This document shows positions 55,236-64,000 of a DNA stretch of 64,000 nt, one piece after another (the stretch's first letter is position 1; every line of letters begins with the position of its first letter). A model generated the notes under the pieces. The model searched no databases and had not been told where the DNA came from. It saw only the letters and a program-made list of their open reading frames with translations. The stretch comes from Oncomelania hupensis (Eukaryota > Mollusca > Gastropoda > Littorinimorpha > Pomatiopsidae), in contig JBAHVR010000283.1 in the NCBI GenBank assembly GCA_036898135.1, positions 31,001 to 95,000 on the forward strand, written 5' to 3'. The position numbers and the translations under genes were made by a program.

Positions 55236-55981
55236 GATGGATTGGCAGGAGAGGAGCAAGAACTTGAACAACTTGTACAGAGGCTTGACACCACCTTTAG
55301 AGCCTGTGGGATGGAAATAAGGCAGAGAAGACCAACATGATGAACAACAACACCAATGGCATCAACACGGACATCAACGTCCAAGGCCAATCCCTCAACA
55401 CAGTGCATAGCTTCAAATCTTTAGGAGCCATTGTATCACACAATGGGTCCCGACAGGAAGTCCGTTCCAGGATCGCACAAACAACTGCTGCCCTGACAAG
55501 GTTGAAGCCCATTCGGAAAAACAGGACCATCAGTCTACATTCCAAGATAAGACTGCTGCGCTCCCTTGTCATCTCCACCTTTTTATACGCTTGCGAAACA
55601 TGGACCGTCACAGCGGATCTACAATAAAGAATACAAAGCATGGAGATGAGGTGCTACAGAAGACTTCTGGACATTTCCTATACCCAGCACATCACCAACG
55701 ACGAAGTCCGACAGACCATCACACAAGCCATTGGACAACATGATGACCTGCTCACAGTGGTAAGGAAACGGAAACTCTGATGGTATGACCCCGTCAACAG
55801 ATCATCAGGCCTTGCAAAGACCATCCTGCAAGGCACAGTGCAAGGAGGTAGAAAATGAGGTGGGAGGATAACATTCGAGAATGGACTAATTTGACACTGA
55901 GCGAGGCCATGAGGGTTGGTGAGGACAGGGAAAGATAAAGTACGCTGGTTAAACGATCATCAGTGGTGCCACTACGACCTC
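55236..55981 (+). mobile_element. RTE-like LINE, RT C-terminal half
   Basis: Plus-strand copy from GLAGEEQELEQLVQRLDTTF through QGQSLNTVHSFKSLGAIVSH, LHSKIRLLRSLVISTFLYAC and the degraded C-terminus. Deleted near 55850 (GGRK joined to MRWED). Multiple frameshifts. Confidence 0.87.
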
Positions 55982-55984
55982 TAG

Positions 55985-56370
55985 AAAGATAATTCTAACG
56001 TTGAAAGTCTGTTCAGTGGTACTTCGCCCTGCCCTGAATCCTGCTTGTTCTTCAGCTATGATTTGTTCAGCTTGGGGTTTGAACCTGTTGAATATTATTT
56101 TGAGGAGGACCTTGCTGGGATGGCTTATGAGGCTGATGGTGCGGTAATTTTCACACTCCTGAAGGTTACCTTTTTTTGGAAAGAGTGATGACACGAGACG
56201 GGTTCCACTCCCCACTCTGTCAGATCTTGTTACAGATAGTGGTGAGAGCGTCAATCATCTCTTTTCCTCCTGCTGAAAGCAGTTCCGCGGGTATCTAGTC
56301 CACTCCCGTTGACCTCCCTTTGTTCAGTGATTGCACTGCTGCCCTCTCATTAACACCATATCAAATCAAG
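55985..56370 (-). mobile_element. RTE-like LINE, RT N-terminal part, inverted
   Basis: Minus-strand fragment (LFPKKGNLQECENYRTISLI, SHPSKVLLKIIFNRFK, EEQAGFRAGRSTTEQTFNVR) meeting the preceding plus-strand copy tail to tail at about 55982. Confidence 0.86.
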
Positions 56371-56386
56371 CCCTGAGCAGAACAGT

Positions 56387-56822
56387 ATGCTGACAAGTAT
56401 TACCTATGAAAACTCTGTTGTTAATCATGTTGTTGCCATTGATGTGGCTTTATACAGTGACTCTTTACCTGAGTGTGAAACAACAAATAACAGTCATTAT
56501 GATCATGGTGCTGATTCTGATAAGGGAGGAATTGATGATGAGGAGGTTGTTATCAATCATAATTCTGCAGGCGATGATGTATTCCATGATGGTGCTGGCG
56601 CTGATGGTGGTGAAGATGTGAGTGATGAGGCTGGTGGTGGTGATGAGGGTGATGATGATGTTATAAATAGAAACTCCGCTAATGATGATGGTGATGATGA
56701 TGATGATGGTGGTTGTGATGATGGCGCTGTTGGTGGTAATGATGTGATTGATGAGGCCGGTGGTAATGAGTTTGATATTGATGTTAAGAGAAACTTCGAA
56801 GATGCTATTCCTAGTGCCTTTA

Positions 56823-56857
<35 letters not shown>

Positions 56858-57111
56858 AATGATGATGATGATGGTGATGATGATGTTGATTGTGATTATG
56901 ACGCTACTGATGCTGATAATCCATTTGATGATGTTCGTGATGACACTGTCGTTCATGTTGATGGTACTGGCGCTGATGTTGGTGATGATGTGATTGATGA
57001 GGCTGGTGGTGGTGATGAGGGTGATGATGATGGTGGTGGTGATGGGTGTAATGATGATGCTACTAATATAAACTCCAAAGTTGCTATTGATAATGCCTTT
57101 GGTGATGATGT

Positions 57112-57155
<44 letters not shown>

Positions 57156-57388
57156 GTGATGACTCATTTGAAGATGTTCGTGATGACACTGTGGTTCATG
57201 TCGATGGTGTGTGCGCTGATGGTGGTGATGATGTGATTGACGAGGCTGGTGGTGGTGATGGGGGAGATGATGATGTTATTAATAGAAACCCCGGTGCAGG
57301 CGCTGATGGTGATGATGTTGTGATTGGTGTTGTTGTTGTTGTTGCACCAATTTTTATTCATCAGATTAACATAAGTTGTGATTGGTGA
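56387..57388 (+). CDS. Asp/Gly-rich repetitive open frame, probably LINE-associated
   Basis: A 333-codon open frame dominated by Asp from GAT repeats, but not a pure microsatellite. A unit with HVDG(T/V)xADxGDDVIDEAGG recurs at least four times, separated by poly-Asp runs and conserved phrases such as VRDDTVVHVDG. It begins with a non-repetitive MLTSITYENSVVNHVVAIDV. It is followed within 30 bases by a LINE endonuclease start (57405-57645), so it may be the N-terminal or first ORF of that element. No known domain; an Asp-rich secreted protein is less likely, as no signal peptide is seen. Confidence 0.5.
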
Positions 57389-57404
57389 GACTGCTGGTGG
57401 CATA

Positions 57405-57645
57405 GTTAAATATGAACCTGAAAATTTCTTATCTTTTCTAGCCTTAAACGTTTGTGGTGTTCGAAGTAAGTTGCTGTCCCCCGATTTTGGCAATTTGTTG
57501 TAGGTTATGATATTGTGCTTTTATCTGAAACAAAACTTGACGACTCTGATCATCTCCGCATCCCTGGGTATACAAATATTTTACAAAAACAGAAGTAAAT
57601 TTAAGAGGAAGTCTGGGGGGTCTAGTTCTCTGTGTAAAAGACAAC
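57405..57645 (+). mobile_element. LINE endonuclease N-terminal fragment
   Basis: In one frame ENFLSFLALNVCGVRSKLLS, then after frameshifts YDIVLLSETKLDDSDHLRIP and GLVLCVKDNIY: the opening of an APE-type LINE endonuclease (LNxxGLRSK ... LSETKLD). Frame-shifted and truncated; the RT is absent. Confidence 0.78.
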
Positions 57646-57713
57646 ATTTATTAGTATGTTAGCGTGATTGAATCTAACAATAGACAGGATAAGTAGATAA
57701 CTTTGTTGATTCC

Positions 57714-60700
57714 TATCCTATCCTGTCCCGTAACCCGGATGTCGTACGGGCACCACAGATTTAACCAGCATACTCCATCTTTCTCTGTCCTCAGCAGCCC
57801 TGATGGCTTCGCTCAGGGTCATACCAGTCCATTCTCGATTGTTGTCCTCCCACCTCTTTTTCGGTCTCCCTCTTCTTCTACCTCCTTGCACTGTGCCTTG
57901 CAGAATAGTCTTTGCAAGGCCTGATGATCTGTTGGCGTGGCCATACCATCGGAGTTTCCGTTTCTTCACCGCTGTGAGCAGGTCATCGTGTTGTCCAATG
58001 GCTTGTGTGATAGTCTGTCGGACTTCGTAGTTGGTGATGTGTTAGGTATAGGACATGCCCAGAAGTCTTTTGTAGCACCTCATCTCCATGCTTTGTATTC
58101 TTCGTTGGAGATCTGCCGTGAGGGTCCATGCTTCGCAAGCATATAGCAAGATGGAGATGACAAGGGAGCGCAGCAGTCTTACTTTGGAATGTAGACTGAT
58201 GGTCCTGTCTTTCCAAATGGGCTTCAACTTTGTCAGGGCAGCAGTTGTTTGTACGATCCTGGAGAGGACCTCCTGTCGGGATCCATTGTCTGATACAATA
58301 AATAAATATTTGAAGCTATGCACTGTGTTGAGGGATTGACCTTGGACTTTGATGTCCGTGTCGATGCCATTGGTGTTGTTGGTCATCATTTTGGTCTTTT
58401 CTGCACTTATTTCCATTCCATAAGCTCAGGAGGTGGTATCAAGCCTCTGTACCAACTGTTCAAGTTCTTGTTCCTATCCAGCCAATCCATCAATGTCATC
58501 CGCAAAACGAAGATTGGAGATTGCTCTACCCCCTTTGCTGACTGTGCCTTCATGATCTGCAAGAGCATCTGACATGATGCGCTCTAGGAAGATGTTGAAG
58601 AGTGTTGGAGAGAGTGGGCATCCTTGACGCACACCGATTGTTGTTCTGAACCAGTTCCCGATGGCGCTGTTGTGGAGGACTGCACTGGTAGCCTTGTCAT
58701 ACAGGCTTTTGATGACTTCAATAATATTATGGCTGATGTTGTACACTTTCATTGTTGCCCATAGAGCTGCACGCCTTCTTGAAGTTTACAAACACATGAT
58801 ATAGATGTTGTTGGTGCTGTAGGTATTTCTCGCAGATTATTCTGAGGTTGAAAATCTGTTCAGTGGTACTTCGTCCTGCTTGTTCTACAGCTACGATTTG
58901 TTCAGCTTGGAGTTTCAACCTGTGGAGGATTATTTTATCAGGAGGACCTTGCTGGGATGGCTGATGAGGCTGATGGTGCGGTAATTTTCACACTCCTGAA
59001 GGTTACCTTTTTTGGGAAGATTGATGACAAGCGACTGGGTCCATGGTATAGGCCACTCCCCACTCTGCCAGATCTTGTTACAGATAATGGTGAGGGCATC
59101 AATCATCGCTTCTCCTCCTGCTTGTAGCAGTTCCGGGGGTATGTTGTCCATTCCCGCTGACTTCACTTTCTTTAGCGATTGCACTGCTGCCTCAACTTCT
59201 TCCCGGAGAATTGAGAGGATTTCTTCTTCTTCTCTGTTCTTGGGACATGCTAGAACTGATGGGTCTCCATTTGGTGTATGGTTGTAAAGGTCAGAGCAGT
59301 ACTCTGTCCATCTGTCCAAGACTTCTTGTTCTTATGTAATTATGCCAGACTTGCTTTGGATCGTGGAGACGTTGGGCTGTTTGATACTTGTCAGCCGCTT
59401 CACAGTCTGGAAGGCCTTCTTGCTGTTGTTCTTGTTCAGACTGTTTTCTATTTCCTGGCATTGATCTTCTATTCAGTTTTCCTTTGCTGTGCGCATGCCT
59501 TTTCGGATGTCATTGTTGATTTTTCGGTAGACATCTGCCCCTTGGGAGGTGTTTGTTTTATTCTTTCTCAGATTTCTTTGTTTATCACACAGATCCAAAA
59601 GTTCAGGTGTGACCCACGACTCTTTCCTTGGCCGGTGCTTGCCAAGAACCTCCATGTCGGCATCGGTCACAGCTGAGTAGAAGGTGGTGGTCATGGTGTT
59701 AACATCTACTTCACCCGCTCCCAAAATGAGCAATGGTGCAAATTTCCCTCCAGTTGTGGTCTAAAATATTTCTGCCACCTCCAGCTCTTGCAGTTTGTCC
59801 AGGTCGAACTTCAGTCTAGTGCACTTTGCTGTATTTACTCTCTTCAAGTGAAGCCGGAAAGACATCATCACGAGATCGTGGTCACTTCCGATGTTCGCTC
59901 CTGGAAAAGTGCGTGTCTTGCCAATGTTGATGCTTGATCTGAAGCGTTTCTTGACCATGATGTAGTCGATCTGGTTGTGATGCTCCCCGCCGAGACTATG
60001 CCATGTCCATCGTCTGGATTTTGTGTGGAGACCAAGCGTGTTTGCCAGTATCAGATTGTTGTATCTGGCAAACTCCAACAGTCTCAGACCTCTTTCATTT
60101 ATCTTGTTGTTGCAGTGGGTTTAACACGTGTCTCCCCAGTTGTGGTGCGCATCTTGGTCAACCTTGGCATTCCAATCGCCTTGCACTATAACTATGTCCT
60201 TCTTCGGCACTTTGTCATGGACAGCCTATAGATTTTCATAGAAATCCTCCACTTCGCTGTCGTCATAGTCTGATGTTGGGGCATAGGTCTGGATGATAAT
60301 GATGTTGAAAGGGGCTGCTCTCAGGCGGATGGTAATGGGTCTACTGTAGACTGGGCGGCAACCCATGAGAGTGGCTAGAATGTTCTTGTGGACCAAGAAT
60401 CAAACGCCGTGTTCGTGCCTGTAATCTCTACAGCTCAAGTAAAGCTTGTGGCATTTGTCAGTCGTTGTTTCACCTATGCCCTTCCAGTGCAGTTCGCTGA
60501 TACCTAAAGCGTTCCATCGATAGTTGTTCAGCTCGTGGGTCAGTTCTTCTAATTTTCCTTCGGCACTTAGGGTCCTGAAATTCCAGGTTCCTATGACGAT
60601 GTTGTTTCTCGTGCGGATCTTGCTAAGTTGTCCATCAGTAGCACACTTATCACCTCCGTCCTAGTGGCCAACGGAAGGCACGGTCCTGGGTGACCCGGGG

Positions 60701-60960
60701 ACGACGACCGGTCCGGTATGGAGTGAATGGTTCTATTCATCATGCAGTGTGTCTTGAGCAAGAAAGACCTGGCAGGGCCCAATCGTCTCCAGGCTGTTGG
60801 CCAAGAGCACGTGGTCGTTGAATCTGTAGAAACATGAGGTTCCTCCGTCCTGTTCGGTAACTTCTGTGTAGAAGACTTTCGCCCAGTGATGCCGTGCTGA
60901 CACCAACCTTCTTACAATACGCCAGGAAACGTTGGGTCTATTATATTTAGTGCCCGAACC
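57714..60960 (-). mobile_element. RTE-like LINE, near full length
   Basis: The most complete copy, about 3.2 kb on the minus strand. The endonuclease runs from about 60620 to 59761: IVIGTWNFRTLSAEGKLEEL, GISELHWKGIGETTTDK, QGDWNAKVDQDA, then RRWTWHSLGGEHHNQIDYIM and GSDHDLVMMSF, with stops at about three places. The linker is at 59733-59473 and RT at 59319-58042: KSAGMDNIPPELLQAGGEAM, GVRQGCPLSPTLFNIFLERI, catalytic LRFADDIDGLAG, SFKYLF, LRSLVISILLYACEAWTLT. The C-terminus is at 57969-57718, closed by a CCTATCCTATCCTGTCC tail. Small deletions and frameshifts disable it. The 5' boundary near 60960 is approximate. Confidence 0.9.
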
Positions 60961-61105
60961 CACTTGCAATCACTAAAACTAAAGTCCGCCAACTGTTTTT
61001 GGGCCATTATGAGGCTTTGCCTGACAGGGCATAATTGTTGTGTTGCCGTCATTATCGCTGTGGTATTGCAATGTATATGTAAGTTACAGGGTAAACCTGA
61101 GCTAC

Positions 61106-61225
61106 CTTCACATAACGTTGCTCCAATGTATCCATTGGCACAGTCACAAGTGTATGAACCATAAGTGTTACTACAAGATCCATGGTCACCACAGGGGTTT
61201 GGCATATTCAGGCATTCGTCAATGT
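61106..61225 (-). CDS. Gene B calcium-binding EGF exon, intact
   Basis: A 120-nt minus-strand exon, acceptor TTTTTTTCAG and donor GTAGCT, phase 1 both sides (40 codons). It encodes DIDECLNMPNPCGDHGSCSN followed by TYGSYTCDCANGYIGATLCE: six Cys in cbEGF spacing, the calcium-ligand DIDE start, and SYxC ahead of Cys 5. It is the only fully intact cbEGF exon in the window. Because it is symmetrical it can join directly to the exon at 44702. Confidence 0.88.
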
Positions 61226-61646
61226 CTGAAAAAAACAAAAAATAAAAACGAAAAAAATAAAAGATCTACCCAAATTATTAAAGTTTATAAAGTACACAAA
61301 AAAGACAATCTTTGCATGAAATAATAGAGTTAGAAAGTGATAAATTGTACTTGTCCAGAATGTTTTTTCTGTGGTCATAGCTAAATCAAAAATTTGCAAA
61401 TATTGCCTAAATGTTGTGTGCAGTCACGTGAATTAGACCCAACATGTATCAATAAAACATGTCTCTTGGTAACTAAATTGTTATGTATTTATTGATCATC
61501 TTGTTTGCGCGCTCGCATGCGTGTGTCCAACAGTGTGTGTGTGTGCGCGTGTGTGTGTGTGCGTGTGTGTGTGTTTGTGCGTGTGTGTGTGTGTGTGTGT
61601 GCGTGCGCGCAGTTTAAGCTTTTATTATTCGTGATTAACACCATAC
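61226..61646. other. Gene B intron with (GT)n
   Basis: GT/GCGT-rich microsatellite at about 61530-61612; nothing else recognised. Confidence 0.6.
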
Positions 61647-61763
61647 CTTGGTTGCAGTTTGATCCTGTTTAACCTTTGGAACATTAACATATGTAGGATC
61701 CTTCAGTGTTATTGCAGACACTGCTCGGACAGATGTTTGGTCATTTTTGGCACTCGCTGATGT
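61647..61763 (-). pseudogene. Dead calcium-binding EGF exon
   Basis: Minus-strand 117-nt relic, clearly a cbEGF exon (SECQK, then PNICPSSVCNNTEGSYIC, then C.KG.TGSNCNQ) and the closest relative of the exon at 46264-46370. It has three in-frame stops (TGA, TAA, TAA). The normal acceptor has been lost (AACATCAG where CAGACATC is expected), but the donor GTATGG remains. Confidence 0.8.
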
Positions 61764-62402
61764 TATAAATAATAGTATACATGAAAAGTAACAGTTATGT
61801 GAAGCAGCTGTACATCCGAGATGTTTTATATACTTAAATGTGTATCGTAGTTTCTTTGTTTGTTCTTACATTATAGGTTCTAAAAAAAGCTATTCAAATT
61901 CCCTTTTAATCATGCCTTAATTTGGTCGGTTGGTATTTATCTCATTGCACATTTTTTCCTAAATAAGAACGATAAATCTTCTGTTGTCTTGGATTGCATT
62001 TATTGAAGTCTGAAAATAAAAGTCATAATGGACAAATAATAGGTTTGATTATGTATACACTGAGGAAAAGTCTTAAATAACATGTTTATAGCAATGACTT
62101 TCTATAGTTATTTTGTTGTTGTTATGTGTCTACAGTAAACATGAAATAACGCATAGTGACACTGCATCAATAAATATTCCAACAATAAAATAATTATAAT
62201 TAAATCGCAATATAGCTTAAATCATAATACCATAATATCCACGCCCTCCAAAATAATTTGAATGTCTACACATGTTTTACCATTTCTATAGAGGTTTTCA
62301 AACAAAACTGAAGTTAAAACGTTGTCTGTATCATTTCTGCTGCGTGTCAACCAAAAGCACTGAACTTGTTAATTAAAAATAGGTTTTGAACCATTATTTT
62401 AC
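61764..62402. other. Gene B intron sequence
   Basis: Contains the dispersed block shared with 47468-47523 (at 62217-62273) and a segment (about 61890-61960) moderately similar to gene A intron 1 near 21330-21410. Confidence 0.55.
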
Positions 62403-62528
62403 CTTCACATGATGTTGTCCCGTTACCAGAGAATCCAGTTGAACAGGTACAGGTGTAAGAACCAACAGTGTTGTGACATGTACCATTGTTACCACAGTTT
62501 TAGGTTTTGGCTGTACACTCATCAACAT
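62403..62528 (-). pseudogene. Calcium-binding EGF exon with one in-frame stop
   Basis: A 126-nt minus-strand exon with good acceptor (ATATCAG) and donor (GTAAAA), phase 1 both sides. It encodes DVDECTAKT, a TAA stop, then NCGNNGTCHNTVGSYTCTC and STGFSGNGTTSCE: all six Cys present and only the one stop, in the first loop. It is either a recent inactivating mutation, a sequencing error, or an exon always skipped. Since the exon is symmetrical, skipping preserves the frame. Confidence 0.75.
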
Positions 62529-62954
62529 CTGATATAAAATGTTTACACTCACATCGTTCTACATTAATTTGTTATATAATGGATACATAAATATCCATAT
62601 TTCCAAAACTTCCTTGGACGGACCTCTGTCGAGCTGACCTGACGACAGAAATTGAGTAATATTTGTGCATTCCCCTTAACGAAAGCTTTTTTCTTCTGTC
62701 TTCTGCCTTCGTTGATTTTTATCAGGACATATCAACTCGCGTTATTATAGAATTCTCTTTGTAAAATATGTCCCCACTTTTAGCTAAAAAATCATTTGTT
62801 TACAAATAATGTCAGATTCCTCTAAATAATATATAGATATATATATATATAGATATAGGCATAATTTTTAAATAATTTATTATTTACCTAGGTAAATCCG
62901 TCATGATATAGGTAAGTAAGGCATTGTTGCTAAATAAGGAATTATTTACATATA
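62529..62954. other. AT-rich flank of fold-back element
   Basis: Holds CTAAATAATAT-like motifs and a GATATA run near 62830-62860; may be the outer part of the element that follows. Confidence 0.5.
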
Positions 62955-64000
62955 TAATGCAATATTTAGCAGATTGTGTGAAATAGTGTACATGTATTAT
63001 TTAGAAATGTTTTTAAATAATGATGTGTTTACTTATATTGCTTATATTGTACTGTATTATTTAGAAGATGTTGATAAATAATACATTATTTACGTAAACA
63101 ATTCATTGCTTAGGGACTGAAATGTTATTTTTTAGGGGATTCTCAGATAAAAGTCGTATTACTGTGAGAATGTGTGCAGTGATAAAGAAAATTGGAAAAT
63201 CGGGTTTTTACGCTGTTTTGCGATGTAAAATGAGGTAACAGCTTTAGTTCATTCTATTTTTTATATGTTCGCAACAGTATTAATATACGAAACTGCAACG
63301 GTAACGGCCCCAGAGAAGAGGGATCCATCATAATTTCTGCATTGGCGGGATTGCCTTAGAGTAAATAAAATTGTAACATTCGCAAGTTAACGGCGACCTT
63401 GTAAATATAGTAGCAGAAACGTTGATTCCACTTTTTTTTTGTTTTTACAATTCCATACTCCTGCTACTGCCACATCTTCCACACCTATCTCTGCATTTTG
63501 GGGGTAAATAAATGCAAAAATAAAGCATACGTTTTTTCTTCTGATGGAGATACATAAAACACTGAACATTTCCACCACAACCCCCCCCCGCCCCCACCCC
63601 CCCCCCTCTCTCACAAAACTGACCTTGACCTTTCGTTTGTGTTCGGGACGTTACAGACGTTTTATTTTAGAATTTGTGGATTGATTTAAGTTGAAAAACA
63701 AATAATTAACACAAATATCGGATACACAATCTTTAGAAAGACCTTGCATTTAATTATACAAAGAAGTCCGATTATAAAAACCAAGTTTTCAAGCGAATCT
63801 TGGAATCCCCTAAATAATGAAAATTGCAATCTCTAAACAATAAATTGAAAGTGAATAATGCATTGTTTAGCAACATCTCCTAAATAGTACATTATTGAGC
63901 AAATTCTGATAAATAATATTATATAGGTAAACAAATCAGTATTTAGAAACCTTTCTAAATAATACATAATTTCACACAATCTGCTAAAAATTGCATTATA
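62955..64000. mobile_element. Large fold-back (long-TIR) element, cut by window edge
   Basis: 62955-63146 and 63802-64000 are inverted copies of each other. ATGCAATATTTAGCAGATTG on the left matches the reverse complement of the right end, and the inner borders are TTTAGGGGATTC and GAATCCCCTAAA. The arms are built from repeated CTAAATAAT/ATTATTTAG motifs at about 25-45-bp intervals. The 655-bp centre has C-runs (63583-63612) and no transposase frame. The right arm continues past the window, so the true ends are not visible. Consistent with a MITE or other non-autonomous DNA transposon of unknown superfamily. Confidence 0.75.

Overview
The window reads as animal nuclear DNA, most likely from a mollusc and probably a marine gastropod. 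It is AT-rich and intron-rich, saturated with short microsatellites and retrotransposon debris, and its few host exons encode a fucolectin-type lectin domain and EGF-like modules on phase-1 exons. The species cannot be named from the sequence alone; the gastropod call is inference from the gene and repeat types.

Host genes. Two minus-strand genes can be assembled by hand from splice sites and reading-frame phase. Gene A starts at 22849 (signal peptide exon), continues at 20914-20702 (first half of a fucolectin/F5/8C-like lectin domain) and at 2747-2538 (second half), and leaves the window on the left. All its junctions are phase 1, and the second intron is about 18 kb and full of repeats. Gene B enters from beyond the right edge and runs through EGF-like exons at 62528-62403 (in-frame stop), 61763-61647 (dead), 61225-61106 (intact), 46370-46264 (107 nt, not a multiple of three) and 44702-44559 (intact), then a transmembrane exon (42951-42840), a 47-nt juxtamembrane exon (40299-40253) and a cytoplasmic tail exon ending at the stop at 39561. 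The tail carries four tyrosines in SH2-type contexts. The two genes lie head to tail and may be members of one lectin-EGF receptor family (inference). An isolated THAP-domain exon (55170-54982) lies inside an intron of gene B.

Mobile DNA. The commonest family is an RTE-like LINE (craniofacial-development-protein-2-like endonuclease/RT) with (GGATA)n 3' tails: one near-full-length copy at 57714-60960 and more than a dozen fragments. Others are a Rex1-like LINE with an open 510-codon RT frame (40399-42345), several L2/CR1-like and jockey-like LINE fragments, an internally deleted LINE that keeps an open PHD-finger/endonuclease/C-terminal frame (31562-32803), a Ty3/Gypsy pol with integrase ahead of RT (Gmr1-like order, 47971-50390), a four-copy LTR family including a solo LTR with a perfect 5-bp target duplication (36722-37302), a TIR-bounded Harbinger relic with a HARBI1-like N-terminus (24096-25131), tRNA-derived SINEs, and a large fold-back element that runs off the right edge (62955-64000).

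Repeats. There are tandem arrays with periods of 35 bp (23557-24050), 37 bp (25731-26101), 123 bp (26601-27447, ending in an inverted repeat), 145 bp (43035-43605) and 59 bp (39998-40240), plus degenerate minisatellites near 3.4, 20.1 and 28.8 kb. Two dispersed families were recognised only by self-comparison: a unit of about 500 bp (called R1 here, tandem at 6085-7945) and a (TA)n-associated element with telomere-like repeats and a conserved hairpin (three copies).

Splice assignments were made by eye and have no transcript support.
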